Translations under genes and position numbers: made by a program
The notes under the pieces: generated by a model
The model's database searches: none
What the model was told of the DNA's origin: nothing
Seen by the model: only the letters and a program-made list of their open reading frames with translations
Origin: Streptomyces sp. NBC_00234
GTDB taxonomy: Bacteria > Actinomycetota > Actinomycetes > Streptomycetales > Streptomycetaceae
Length of the DNA: 64,000 bases
NCBI RefSeq assembly: GCF_036195325.1
Contig: NZ_CP108101.1
Coordinates: forward strand, 8,184,001 to 8,248,000
Reading direction: 5' to 3'
Part shown: positions 24,507 through 33,624 of the stretch, piece by piece
Position numbering within the stretch: position 1 is the first letter of the stretch
How the letters are laid out: every line of letters begins with the position of its first letter

Positions 24507-25769
24507 TCAGCTCTGCGACGACGTCACTTCAGTGGTCGTGCGCGCTGGCGGGACAGGCGTGTCGCGAACGCTGTGGGCGACGGTGCGCGTCGTCCCGTGC
24601 TTGCTGGTGACGGCCAGGGCGATCAGCGGCAGCAGGGTCAGGCATGCGAAGACGGCACCGATCAGGGCGGGTCCGGTCACACCGAGAGGGGAGGCGAGGG
24701 CCTGCCCGGCGAGCGCGGAACCGACGGCGATGCCGGTGTTGTACGCGGACGTGGTCAGCGCCGAGGCCAAGGTGGGGGCGTCGCCGGCCAAGCGGACGGC
24801 GAGGGCGGTGACGACCGGGTTGATCGTGAACCCGGCCAGGGCCATGAGGAAGATCAGGGCGATGGCGGCGGCCGGGGCGGTGGACAGCGGGATCAGCGCG
24901 AGCAGGATCAGCGCGGTCGCTGCGGCAGCCGGGATCGTGGTGGCCATCGGACGGCGGTCGCCGAACCGGCCGCCGATCGCGGTGCCGCCCAGCGCGCCGG
25001 CGCCGAACGCGATCAGCACCAGCGGCACGACACCGGCCGGGATGCCCGCACGGTCGGTCAGCAGGGGTGTGATGTAGGTGTAGACGGCCAGCACACCGCC
25101 CATGATCAGCACGGCCGAGGCCAGTGCCAGCCACAGGCGGCCCTGCCGCAGCGCCCGAATTTCGTCGCGTACGGAGACCTGGGCGCGTTGCTCCGTTCGG
25201 GGGATGAAGCGCCCGATCACGGCGGCGGCGAGGGCGGCGAGCGCGGCCAGGGACCAGAACAGTCCGCGCCAGCCGGTGACGTGACCGATGAGGGACCCAG
25301 CGGGGACGCCGACGACGTTGGCCAGGGTCAGGCCGCCCATCATCACGCTGACGGCCCGGGTGGCATTCGCGGGTCCGGCGGCGGTGGTGGCGATGACGAA
25401 GCCGACGGCCCAGAACGCGCCGGTGGCCAGCGCGGTGACGAAACGGGCGGCCAGGACGACGGTGAAGGAACTGGTGAGGGCTGCCACGACGTGCCCGGCA
25501 GCGAACACCGCCAGGGCGAGGACGAGGGTGAGGCGTTGGGGCAGGCGCAGGGTGGCCAGGGCCATGGTCGGACCGCCGACGATCATGCCGACGGCGAAGG
25601 CCGTGATCAGCAGTCCGGCGTGGGAGACGCTGGCGCCGAGGTCGGGGGCGATTTCCGGGAGGATCCCGGCGATGACGAACTCGGTGGTGCCCATCAGGAA
25701 GGTGCCAGCGGCAAGCACCCACACGACGAAGGGCAGCTTGCCCGGCGCGTGAGCGGCGGGAGCGGACAT
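24507..25769 (-). CDS. MFS exporter, chloramphenicol-resistance (Cmx/CmlR)-like
   Basis: 420 residues with 12 predicted membrane helices. KLPFVVWVLAAGTFLMGTTE then FVIAGILPEIAPDLGASVSH is the DHA1 N-terminus typical of Cmx/CmlR and AraJ-type exporters. The motif-C-like helix with GGLTLANVVGVPAGSLIGHV follows the fourth helix. RBS AAGGAG lies before ATG 25769. It is the last gene of a four-gene operon (33 bp after the lipoprotein gene). It may export the substrate or product of the oxidoreductases, or a drug; resistance cannot be claimed from the sequence. Confidence 0.85.
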   Translation of the reverse strand: MSAPAAHAPGKLPFVVWVLAAGTFLMGTTEFVIAGILPEIAPDLGASVSHAGLLITAFAVGMIVGGPTMALATLRLPQRLTLVLALAVFAAGHVVAALTSSFTVVLAARFVTALATGAFWAVGFVIATTAAGPANATRAVSVMMGGLTLANVVGVPAGSLIGHVTGWRGLFWSLAALAALAAAVIGRFIPRTEQRAQVSVRDEIRALRQGRLWLALASAVLIMGGVLAVYTYITPLLTDRAGIPAGVVPLVLIAFGAGALGGTAIGGRFGDRRPMATTIPAAAATALILLALIPLSTAPAAAIALIFLMALAGFTINPVVTALAVRLAGDAPTLASALTTSAYNTGIAVGSALAGQALASPLGVTGPALIGAVFACLTLLPLIALAVTSKHGTTRTVAHSVRDTPVPPARTTTEVTSSQS

Positions 25770-25802
25770 AGGGGGAATTACTCCTTGGGAAGGGGGACGG
25801 GG

Positions 25803-26333
25803 TCAGGAGGCGGGCTGGATGCGGACGCGGTCGGCGTCGGCCAGGCGCGCGATGTCGTCCCGTTCGGTGAGGCGGCCGAGGATGACCAGGCCCGGTGAGC
25901 GGTGGCCGTCGCGGTAGAAGAGGGCCAGGTTGCCCCACGGCGCGTAGAAGGCCAGGTCACCCGCCTTGGGGTCGGACGACGCCGGGGCGCCGTCGGTGCT
26001 CAGCTTGCGCGGCAGGTCGGTGACGCGCTCGGTTTCCTGGAAGTCGTCGAGATCGAGGGTGAGCGGCAGCAGCGCGGCGAAGTCCCGCGCGGTGGAGCTG
26101 TCGTTCAAGGCGGCGTCCACGCTGTGGCCGTCGATCATGAGGCGGATGCGCATGGCGCTGTTCTCCTCTGAGGGTTCGGTCGTCGGCCGATCCGTCGCGG
26201 ACTGCTGCGGTGAACCCTGGGGCGGCGAGGCCGCAGGTGTGGTGTCCGGCGTAGCGCTGCACGCCGTCACAGTGAGCAGCAGCGCCGCGGCCGGGACCGC
26301 GTGAGCGATGGTGCGCAGGGCGGTGTGGGGCAT
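25803..26333 (-). CDS. Cyclophilin-like lipoprotein
   Basis: 176 residues. A lipoprotein signal (AVPAAALLLTVTAC, with the lipobox V-T-A-C at residues 22-25) and a Thr/Pro/Ser linker are followed by a cyclophilin_like domain: MRIRLMIDGHSVDAALNDSS, TARDFAALLPLTLDLDDFQE, KAGDLAFYAPWGNLALFYRD and SPGLVILGRLTERDDIARLA. This matches the small beta-barrel family of archaeal and bacterial cyclophilin-like proteins; no isomerase activity has to be assumed. It probably sits on the outer face of the membrane. It is 17 bp after the SDR gene and 33 bp before the MFS gene, so part of the operon. Confidence 0.8.
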   Translation of the reverse strand: MPHTALRTIAHAVPAAALLLTVTACSATPDTTPAASPPQGSPQQSATDRPTTEPSEENSAMRIRLMIDGHSVDAALNDSSTARDFAALLPLTLDLDDFQETERVTDLPRKLSTDGAPASSDPKAGDLAFYAPWGNLALFYRDGHRSPGLVILGRLTERDDIARLADADRVRIQPAS

Positions 26334-26350
26334 GGCAGTCGGGCTCCGGC

Positions 26351-27016
26351 TCAGTCGGGCATCGGTTCGGCGTAGTGCCGAAAGCCGTCCCGGTCGGTGT
26401 GCAGGCTGTACAGCCGCTCGGCCAGCGCGCTCGGGCTGGAGTGCTCGGCGTCCGGGCTGATGGCTCCGGGCACGATGAGCTGGGCGGCGTGGATGTTCTC
26501 GTCGGCGAGCGCCTGGTGCAGCATCGCCGCGTACGCGCTCTCGCCGGCGAACGCGATCGAGGTGCCCGCACGGTCGGGGTGCGGGCGGACCGCGCTGCCG
26601 CCGTTGACGAACAGCAGCGTGCCGCGCCCCAGCGCCCGCATCCCGGGCAGGACCGTGTTCACGCAGTTCAGCGGGCCCTTGATGGAGAAGGCGAGCGGAT
26701 CGTTCAGGTCGGCCGGGCTGGTTTCGAGGACCGGCTTCATGAAGTCGGCGCGGGGCACTGGGCTGAACTGCAGGACCTCCACCGGCCCCAGCTCCTCACC
26801 GGCCCGTCGCAGGGCGGTGCTGAGGGAGTCGGGGGCCAGGACGTCGGCGGTGTAGCCGCGGGCCTGGATGCTGTCTCGGTTCAGCTCGGCCACGAGAGGG
26901 TCGAGGTGTTCGGCGTTGCGCGACAGGAGAGCGACGGTGTGGCCGGCGGCGCCGAAGCGGCGGGCGCAGGCCAGGCCGAGGCCGGGACCGGCGCCGACGA
27001 GGGCGAAGGTCGTCAT
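26351..27016 (-). CDS. Short-chain dehydrogenase/reductase (SDR)
   Basis: 221 residues starting MTTFALVGAGPGLGLACARR, the Rossmann G-x-G-x-x-G nucleotide loop. The cofactor-side segment FGAAGHTVALLSRNAEHLDP, then YTADVLAPDSLSTALRRAG and FVNGGSAVRPHPDRAGTSIA follow. The usual Y-x-x-x-K is replaced by SAYAAMLHQALAD, so the catalytic lysine is missing and activity may be altered. RBS GGAGG precedes the start. Second gene of the operon, 71 bp after the alcohol dehydrogenase. Confidence 0.8.
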   Translation of the reverse strand: MTTFALVGAGPGLGLACARRFGAAGHTVALLSRNAEHLDPLVAELNRDSIQARGYTADVLAPDSLSTALRRAGEELGPVEVLQFSPVPRADFMKPVLETSPADLNDPLAFSIKGPLNCVNTVLPGMRALGRGTLLFVNGGSAVRPHPDRAGTSIAFAGESAYAAMLHQALADENIHAAQLIVPGAISPDAEHSSPSALAERLYSLHTDRDGFRHYAEPMPD

Positions 27017-27087
27017 GAAGGTGCCTCCGGATGATCAGAACAGAGTGAGGGAGTGAGCGCGCGTCTGGGACGGTCGAGCTGTCCTGG

Positions 27088-28104
27088 TCAGGGCTTCAGG
27101 AGTGCCTTGATGGCGCGGCGCTCGTCCATCGCCCGGTAGCCCTCGGCGACCTCGTTGAGCGGCAGGGTGAGGTCGAAGACTTTGCCCGGGTCGATCCGGC
27201 CCGACTGGACGCGGTCGATGAGGTCGGGCAGGTAGCGGCGTACGGGAGCGGGACCGCCGCGCAGGCCGACGTGGGAGAAGAACAGCTCCTGGCCGTCGAC
27301 CGCGACGTCGTGGGGGACGCCGACGAAGCCGACGTTCCCGCCGGGCCGGGCGGAGTGCAGAGCCTGGCGCATGGCCTGGGAGGTGCCGACGCACTCCAGC
27401 ACACTGTCGGCGCCGATCCCGCCGGTCAGCTCCTTGATCCGCTCGACGCCCTCCTCGCCGCGCTCGGCGACGATGTCGGTGGCGCCGAACTCGCGGGCCA
27501 GCTGCTGCCGGGAGGCGTGGCGGGACATGGCGATGATGCGCTCGGCGCCCATCTCCTTGGCGGCGATCACCGCGCACAGGCCGACCGCGCCGTCACCGAC
27601 CACCACGGCGGTCGAGCCGGGCTTCACCTCGGCCGCGTCCGCGGCCCACCAGCCGGTCCCCATGACGTCGGAGACCGCCAGCAGGCCCGGCCACAGCTCC
27701 TCGCCCGGCACGCCGTCGGTGGCGACCAGAGTGCCCTGGGCGTTGGGGATGCGGACGTAGTCGGCCTGGCAGGTTGACATGAATTCGCGGTGCAGGCAGT
27801 TGGACTGGAAGCCGTTCTTGCAGTGCGCGCAGGTGTTGTCCGAGGTGGCGAACGAACCGATCACGAACTGGCCCGGCCTGACCGCCGTGACCTCGGAGCC
27901 GACCTCCTCGACGAAGCCGACGTACTCATGGCCCATCGGATGCGGCTCGTCCGTCGGTTCGGCGCCGCGGTAGGGCCACAGATCCGAGCCGCACACACAC
28001 GTCACGGCGGTGCGGATGATCGCGTCGGTCGGATTGAGGATCTTCGGGTCGTCCAGGGTCTCGAAGCGGATGTCGCCGGGGGCGTAGATCATTGCGCCGC
28101 GCAT
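27088..28104 (-). CDS. Zinc-dependent alcohol dehydrogenase
   Basis: 338 residues. ATG 28104 is chosen because AAAGGA lies at the right distance; the open frame extends 31 codons further without support. Catalytic zinc ligands lie in VTCVCGSDLWPYRGAEPTDE (Cys) and HPMGHEYVGFVEEVG (His-Glu). The structural-zinc lobe is reduced (SDNTCAHCKNGFQSNCLHRE with four cysteines). The NAD(P) Rossmann loop is VVVGDGAVGLCAVIAAKEMG. It belongs to the medium-chain dehydrogenases and oxidises or reduces an alcohol/aldehyde. It heads a four-gene operon (ADH, SDR, cyclophilin-like lipoprotein, MFS) divergent from an XRE/MmyB regulator. Confidence 0.9.
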   Translation of the reverse strand: MRGAMIYAPGDIRFETLDDPKILNPTDAIIRTAVTCVCGSDLWPYRGAEPTDEPHPMGHEYVGFVEEVGSEVTAVRPGQFVIGSFATSDNTCAHCKNGFQSNCLHREFMSTCQADYVRIPNAQGTLVATDGVPGEELWPGLLAVSDVMGTGWWAADAAEVKPGSTAVVVGDGAVGLCAVIAAKEMGAERIIAMSRHASRQQLAREFGATDIVAERGEEGVERIKELTGGIGADSVLECVGTSQAMRQALHSARPGGNVGFVGVPHDVAVDGQELFFSHVGLRGGPAPVRRYLPDLIDRVQSGRIDPGKVFDLTLPLNEVAEGYRAMDERRAIKALLKP

Positions 28105-28265
28105 GAGAGGGGTTCCTTTGCAAGCCGAGGCGCCGTACCGAGTGAAAGCGGCCGTCGCCGAGTGCAGATCCGGTGGCTTTTCACCCTGCCGACCCACGGC
28201 TGGGCGAGAAGCACCACGTCATCCAGGTAACCCGCTCTCGGCGCGCGTAGCGAGGCACGGTCGAA

Positions 28266-28287
28266 GGGTGTACTGCCAGTACATCCC
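28266..28287. promoter_or_regulatory. Palindromic operator between the ADH operon and the XRE regulator
   Basis: GGGTGTACTG-CC-AGTACATCCC: the core TGTACTG-C-CAGTACA is a perfect inverted repeat. It lies in the 215-bp divergent gap, 33 bp upstream of the regulator start. A TACCGT hexamer lies 9 bp before the regulator start, compatible with a leaderless transcript. Binding by the adjacent XRE/MmyB regulator is inferred. Confidence 0.65.
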
Positions 28288-28319
28288 CTCCGCCGCGGGC
28301 GGGACGTACCGTCGAAGGC

Positions 28320-29204
28320 GTGGACAACCAAGCAGAGGTCCGCGAGTTCCTGACCTCGCGGCGCGCCAAGATCACTCCCGAGCAGGCGGGCCTGCCCTCC
28401 GGCAGTCGGCGACGGGTGCCAGGTCTGCGCAGGAGCGAAGTCGCCGCCCTGGCCGACATGAGCGTGGAGTACTACTCCAAACTCGAGCGCGGCAACCTCG
28501 CCGGCGCCTCCCCGGCCGTCCTGGAAGCCCTCGCCCGCGCCCTCCGGCTGGATGACGCCGAACGTGCTCACCTACTGAACCTCGCCCACGCGGCGGACGG
28601 CTCCGACGCCCTCACGCGCCCCCGGCGGCGTACCCCGCAGTGGAAGGCGCACCGCAGCCTGCAATGGGTCCTGGACGCCGTCACCGCTGGCCCGGCCTTC
28701 GTCCGCAACGGCCGCATGGACATCCTCGCCACGAACCACCTCGCCCGCGCCTTCTACGACGACGTCTACGCCACGCCCCACAACCAGGCCAACCTGGCAC
28801 TCTTCAACTTCCTCGACTCCGCCTCCCGGCGCTTCTACCCCGACTGGGACCAGGCCGCCGACGTCGCCGTGTCGATCCTGCGCACCGAAGCCGGCCGCAA
28901 CCCCCACGACAAGGGCCTGCACGACCTCGTCGGCGAGCTCTCCACCCGAAGCGACGACTTCCGCACCCGCTGGGGCGCCCACAACGTCCGCCACCACGGC
29001 ACCGGAACCAAACGCTTCCACCACCAGGCCGTCGGCGAGCTGACCCTCGCCTACGAAGGACTGGAGATGGCCGCCGAACCCGGCCTGACCCTCACGATCT
29101 ACACCGCCGAACCCGGCTCACCCTCCGAAGAGGGGTTGCGCCTCCTCGCGTCCTGGGCCGCCACCCGAGATGCCGACGCCACGGAGCCCTCCGCGTCGAG
29201 CTGA
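28320..29204 (+). CDS. XRE-family regulator with MmyB-like ligand-binding domain
   Basis: 294 residues from GTG 28320. The HTH is near the N-terminus: LPSGSRRRVPGLRRSEVAAL, ADMSVEYYSKLERGNLAGAS, PAVLEALARALRLDDAERAH. The MmyB-type sensor follows from about residue 105: SLQWVLDAVTAGPAFVRNGR, MDILATNHLARAFYDDVYAT, FLDSASRRFYPDWDQAADVA, and VRHHGTGTKRFHHQAVGELT. Regulators of this type are very common in actinomycetes and usually control a divergent oxidoreductase, some being activated by a fatty-acid or aromatic ligand. The divergent ADH operon and the palindrome between them fit that. Confidence 0.9.
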   Translation: MDNQAEVREFLTSRRAKITPEQAGLPSGSRRRVPGLRRSEVAALADMSVEYYSKLERGNLAGASPAVLEALARALRLDDAERAHLLNLAHAADGSDALTRPRRRTPQWKAHRSLQWVLDAVTAGPAFVRNGRMDILATNHLARAFYDDVYATPHNQANLALFNFLDSASRRFYPDWDQAADVAVSILRTEAGRNPHDKGLHDLVGELSTRSDDFRTRWGAHNVRHHGTGTKRFHHQAVGELTLAYEGLEMAAEPGLTLTIYTAEPGSPSEEGLRLLASWAATRDADATEPSASS

Positions 29205-30266
29205 GCCTGACCCTCGACGAGCGCGTGCAGGCAGTTCGTCCTTCGTCAGCGAGGTTGGTCGTGTGCAGCCAGCTGTCTTGGGCCGGCTGGCTGGGATATC
29301 AGTGAGTCTGCTCGTGACGATGCCCTTCGGGGTCGTGTGTATCTCATGTAGTGGCGGATGCTGTCGTAGGTGACCAAGTAGTCGTGGTGGTCGAAGAGTT
29401 CTGTCCAGATCTGCCTCCGTTGAGCCTTCTGCTGATCATGTGCTCGATCAGCTCGGCGAGTTCGCCTGTGATGGGTCGGTCAGCGGACCGGTCTCAGTGG
29501 CGGTCAGACGTGGGATCTCCAGGGCCAGGCGGACGCCTCGATTGGACGACGAAGGACATCACCGTCGCCCGGCACCAGCTGCCGCCCAGCACCTACTGTC
29601 GAACGGCTGAACCTGCGATGGCCAAGACGTCGAGTGGTGGGGAGACCTGCTCCTTCAAGCAGCGCGCAGCCTTCCAACCACGCTGGCGCAGCCCACTTTT
29701 AACCACGTCCACTACTGGAACGTCCCGCTTGCCAGGAGGCAAGGCTGGTCCGAGTGGCGAGGGTGTCGGGGTGTTCGTTGCCGAGCGTCCGCGCGGATTC
29801 GGTTCTCAATCGTTCCCAATACGCAACCGCGGCTGCGATCAGTCCTGCATCGATACCGGTCGCCGCGGGGGTCGCCATCCGTCCTCGTGCGTATCTGCGG
29901 TGGGTGCACGGGTGTGCGAAGAATTGTGCAGGAGGCTTGTTACGGAGCTGTGGCCCGGTTGGTGTGGTGGCGCGCTGGGTGGCGTGCGGGATGGTCCGTC
30001 GGGCGGGCAACCGCTTTCCGTTGATGGTTCAACGGGTGGGTGTAGCTGTCAGTGAATGTCAGGGTCACGCCTATATGTGTTCAATGTGTTGTACATGTGC
30101 GGGTTACGTAAATGTCCGTAATTGGTAACACGGAGTCAGGCGTTCCCACGGGCCGGCGCCGACGGGTCAGAGTTTGGGTCCTCGGCACCGACAGGGAGCC
30201 GAGACCCGCACCGCACCCTGGCCCTTTATTGGCTGGTGGTGCACATGTTCTGAGGGGACATCACCT
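29205..30266. other. 1.06-kb stretch with scraps only
   Basis: No intact gene. A minus-strand scrap at about 29350-29410 reads ELFDHHDYLVTYDSIRHYMR; a TPR-like scrap is listed separately. The last 200 bp (from about 30060) are relatively AT-rich for this genome and should hold the promoter of the lamin-tail protein gene. Confidence 0.4.
29720..29900 (-). pseudogene. TPR/kinesin-light-chain-like fragment
   Basis: The minus strand reads GLIAAAVAYWERLRTESART then LGNEHPDTLATRTSLASWQA, the H-P-D-T-L-x-T-R repeat of Streptomyces tetratricopeptide proteins. It has no start or end and one frame. Confidence 0.5.
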
Positions 30267-30746
30267 ATGTCTGCTTGTTCCGCCCGCCGTCTGGCCGCTA
30301 CCGTTCTCGCGGCCGGCGCCATCGTTTCCGCCGCCGCTCTGCCGGCCATGGCTCAGGATGGCGACAGGGACCGCCACCAGCGTCGCTCCGGCGTCGAGAT
30401 CAGCGCCGTACAGGCCGACAGCCCCGGCCCCGAGAGCCGCTCGAACCGGTCACTGAACCGTGAGTGGATCGAAATCACCAACACCCACCGGCGCGCGGTC
30501 AACCTGGATGGCTGGACCCTGCGCGACGAGGACGGAAACCGCTACCGCTTCGACAACATCCGCCTCGCCGGCCGCGCAACCGTCCGCATCCACACCGGTA
30601 TCGGCCGCGACACCCGCACCGACCTCTACCAGGACCGCCGCCACTACATGTGGGACAACCACTCCGACACCGCGACCCTGCGCGACGACCACCGCAACGT
30701 CGTGGACACCGAGTCCTGGCGCCGCGGCGGACACCACCACCACTGA
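30267..30746 (+). CDS. Secreted lamin-tail domain protein
   Basis: 159 residues from ATG 30267, with GAGGGG upstream. A Sec signal (RRLAATVLAAGAIVSAAALP, cleaved near AMAQ) precedes a short charged linker and a lamin-tail domain: REWIEITNTHRRAVNLDGWT, LRDEDGNRYRFDNIRLAGRA, TVRIHTGIGRDTRTDLYQDR and HYMWDNHSDTATLRDDHRNV. Family members in Streptomyces are secreted beta-sandwich proteins of unknown target. It ends in a His-rich tail. Intact and alone. Confidence 0.85.
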   Translation: MSACSARRLAATVLAAGAIVSAAALPAMAQDGDRDRHQRRSGVEISAVQADSPGPESRSNRSLNREWIEITNTHRRAVNLDGWTLRDEDGNRYRFDNIRLAGRATVRIHTGIGRDTRTDLYQDRRHYMWDNHSDTATLRDDHRNVVDTESWRRGGHHHH

Positions 30747-31064
30747 CCAAACCGCCCGCACCTGACCCCGGGCACCCGGCACGACGGGGGCGGCACGCCA
30801 ATGGCGCGCCGCCCCTCGCCGCTGCACTCACCAAGGTGTTTCCGTGGAGGATGAGATCGTGATGAGGTCTTCGCGCACCGTTACCCGCCGAATGCCAGGG
30901 GACGGTTACAGGTCTGGCGGCACACCCACCGCCGGCAGCTCCTTGTCCTGGGGTCTCCCCGCACGGTCGGTCGCACTGATGGGGCTCGACAAATCTGGTT
31001 CTGTCCGCACTTCCGTGAACGATCTATCTCCGATCCTCACTCAGGGACTCGATGGGATCGCGGG

Positions 31065-31560
31065 ATGATTGAGGATCCCGTGGCCGCGCTGCCAGAGGCT
31101 GAGTACCGACGCGCCTGGGACCGCTTCTACGAGGACTTCAACGTCCGGCCGAGTATGCGTTCGTTCAAGTGGCCGGCCATCAAGGAGCCCGTTGCGTCGC
31201 TCACCTGGAGCCTTTCTGCGCTTGACGACGATTCGGGTTACGACCGCCTGGACCGCCTGGTCTAGGTGGTCGAGCAGGGGCTGGCCTCCTGCGTTGGCCC
31301 GCAGGGCACGCTGCTCGCGCTCGACTGGCAGCACACGTCGTATCGCTTCGCACCCCAGGAGGCCGGTGGTCCTGGGTAGCCGGCTTGGCTCTGAGCCCGT
31401 ACCCCGACGGGGATTACTGCATCTGCCTCTCGGAAGACTTCCGCTGCGGCAGTTTTGGTCACTCCTTGGGAAGAGTCCCTCTGCCTGTTCGGTGAGGAAC
31501 TCCTCGACGCCGTATCGGCGGAGGTCCTGATTCGGGGGCGGGCGCGCCCACCTTTGGTGT
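31065..31560 (+). pseudogene. DUF2716 gene, in-frame stops and frameshift
   Basis: Starts at ATG 31065 with PEAEYRRAWDRFYEDFNVRP and SMRSFKWPAIKEPVASLTWS, the DUF2716 N-terminus. A TAG at 31263 replaces a codon in an otherwise unbroken frame that continues VVEQGLASCVGPQGTLLALD and WQHTSYRFAPQEAGGPG. A second stop and a shift follow; the C-terminal blocks YPDGDYCICLSEDFRCGSFG and TPWEESLCLFGEELLDAVSA are in two further frames. A premature stop leaves 66 residues. The 318 bp upstream (30747-31064) show no gene. Confidence 0.75.
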
Positions 31561-31621
31561 CGCGGGTGTTCTCGGCCCGCGTCACCAGTGTCCGGATCAT
31601 CGACCTGCACCCGCGCGCGCC

Positions 31622-31658
31622 GACGGCCCGCCCCGGCCAACCTTGGGGGCGGGCCGTC
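31622..31658. terminator. Perfect 13-bp hairpin
   Basis: GACGGCCCGCCCC pairs with GGGGCGGGCCGTC, loop of 11 bases. No T-tract. It stands in the 420-bp gap between the DUF2716 pseudogene and the DUF1206 gene, where no other gene was found, and probably ends the former transcript. Confidence 0.65.
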
Positions 31659-32010
31659 CCGCGTCGGAACCCTCTCCGTGCGTCGTGCCCGACCGGCCCT
31701 GCAAGGCCGCGCCGGTGCCGCGTGTCTCTCCCGCCCCACGCAGCCCGAGCCCAGCCGTCTCAGCACTGGAGGTGCGCTGACGGGCCGCCTGCTGCACAAG
31801 GAACTCCTCCGCGTGGCAGCGTCCTTGATAGACCGGGCCCGGCGACGACGGCCGTTATGCCGGGACAACCGCGCCGGTGACGCGCCGGACGCCGACCGAT
31901 GACCCGGCCGGTGCCGCTCGGCCGTTCGCCGAGTGCGCGCATCAAACCCCCGGCCCGGGGCACGGGGGAGGGGTGGCCGCGTATCAGGCCCACACCTTGG
32001 GGAGGACATT

Positions 32011-32835
32011 GTGACGCCGTCCAGCACGCGCCAGGTCGTGAAGTCCGCGGCCCGTTCCGCGCAGAACGAGACGCTGACTGCCGCGGGGCGGGCGGGCTTT
32101 GTCGCTCGGGGCGTGGTGTATGTCCTGATAGGTGCCCTTGCCCTTCGAGTTGCGCTCGGCACCGGCGGTGAGTCGGCTGATCGGCAGGGCGCGCTGGCCC
32201 AAGTCGCGGAGCAGCCGTTCGGGAGAGTGATGCTGTGGGCGCTGGTGGTCGGCTTCGCGTCTATGGCGCTGTGGCGGGGTACTCGCGCCGTGCGCACCCG
32301 GGGACCCCGACGCAAGGCGGGTTCACGAGTCCTCGATGGTGGGCGGGCGGCCTTCTACGCCTTCGTCTGCTGGACCACGGCGGTGTATGCCGCCGGTGGC
32401 GGCCAGGGCTCCAGCGGCAACGAGCAGTCGCAGGACGGGACGGCATCTGCGCTCAAACTGTCGTACGGCCAGGTACTGGTGGGGTCTGCGGGCTGCCTCC
32501 TGATCGGCATCGGCGGGGTACTCGCCGTCCGGGCGGCTCTGAGCCGCTTCATGAAGCAGTTGGACACCGCCACCATGAGCCGTCGTACGAAGCAGGTCGT
32601 CACCGCTCTGGGTGTGGCTGGAGGCGTGGCGCGTGGTGTGGTGTTCGCCGCGGCCGGGATCTTCATCCTGGTGGCAGCCGTCCGCTTCGACCCGGCCGAG
32701 GCCAAGGGCGTGGACGCGACGCTCCGGAGCTTCACACAGACACCGGCGGGACCGTGGCTCCTGATCGCCGTCGCGATCGGGCTGATCCTCTTCGGCGTCT
32801 TCTCCTTCGCCTCGGCCCGCTGGCGCCGCCTGTAA
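32011..32835 (+). CDS. DUF1206 membrane protein
   Basis: 274 residues from GTG 32011, with GGGGAGGA before it. Six membrane segments occur in three similar pairs, each starting with an R-G-x-V-Y/F-x-x-x-G motif: ARGVVYVLIGALALRVALGT, AFYAFVCWTTAVYAAGGG and VARGVVFAAAGIFILVAAVR, with WLLIAVAIGLILFGVFSFAS at the end. This is the DUF1206 family, whose role is unknown. The internal three-fold repeat is visible directly. Intact and monocistronic. Confidence 0.9.
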   Translation: MTPSSTRQVVKSAARSAQNETLTAAGRAGFVARGVVYVLIGALALRVALGTGGESADRQGALAQVAEQPFGRVMLWALVVGFASMALWRGTRAVRTRGPRRKAGSRVLDGGRAAFYAFVCWTTAVYAAGGGQGSSGNEQSQDGTASALKLSYGQVLVGSAGCLLIGIGGVLAVRAALSRFMKQLDTATMSRRTKQVVTALGVAGGVARGVVFAAAGIFILVAAVRFDPAEAKGVDATLRSFTQTPAGPWLLIAVAIGLILFGVFSFASARWRRL

Positions 32836-32987
32836 ATCCGCTCTGACAACCCGCCTGACGCCCCCAACCCCGGCCCTCGAACTCCCCGCCCACACGGCAG
32901 GAGTCGGGGGCTGCGTCATGTACGGATCGCCAGGGATCTCGTGGTGGAACACCCTCAGCTGCGTGCTTGTTGCGAGAGGATGGGGTG

Positions 32988-33240
32988 TGATCCGCCACGA
33001 CCCTGAGATACAGGCTCTGCTCCGCCGCTATTTTGCCCCGCGCGCCGCTACCTGAAGCTTGGCGGAGCGGTACTTCGTATGTCGCGCGAGGAGTACGAGC
33101 CGCTCGTTCATGCCCTGGCCGCTGATGCGAATGCTGCCCCGACGCCGAGCTCACCATCCTCTTCGAAGGCAGCTGGCGCGAGCGGCGGACCGCGGCATGG
33201 CTCGCCGCCGCCTCGCGCCGTGACCACTTTCGCAGGAGGG
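32988..33240 (+). pseudogene. DUF6000 gene, frameshifted
   Basis: Starts VIRHDPEIQALLRRYFAP, shifts to RYLKLGGAVLRMSREEYEPL then VHALAADANAA, and shifts again to AELTILFEGSWRERRTAAWL and AAASRRDHFRRR. This is the order of the DUF6000 domain, broken twice, with the C-terminal half missing. A further scrap (STYLGGIRLACAVIDECADI, 33290-33360) may belong to another gene. Confidence 0.65.
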
Positions 33241-33435
33241 CGGCCTGTGGCCGCAGTGGTTCCAGGACGACCCCACCTGCACGGCGACGACGGCATCTCC
33301 ACATACCTGGGCGGCATTCGCCTCGCTTGCGCCGTCATCGACGAATGCGCCGACATCTGGCCCCATTGTGTTCACTTCGAATGCTCTGGCTCAACGTCTG
33401 TGACGTGGCCACCCACCCTCACGCCAGTAGGACGC

Positions 33436-33545
33436 GCTTGCGGAGAAGTTGGAAGCCTGCCCGCCCGAACATCTGGCGCTTGTGTATCTAGATCCGGTTG
33501 ACATGCCCTTCGACCACACCAGAGCGGTTCGGGCAGTGGGAAACG
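33436..33545 (-). pseudogene. ISL3 C-terminal fragment, third copy
   Basis: The sequence GAACATCTGGCGCTTG and its surroundings match the end of the 2.2-kb transposase (around 2265-2320) base for base over short stretches: GCCCGAACATCTGGCGCTTG here, GGCCGAACATCTGGCGCTTG there. Only about 35 residues are covered. Confidence 0.65.
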
Positions 33546-33624
33546 GTGTATAAACGACATCGTCGCTGGTCAGCCGATGGAGCGGGGCCCCAGACTGCTG
33601 TGGGGATCCACCCTGACGAGAGAA

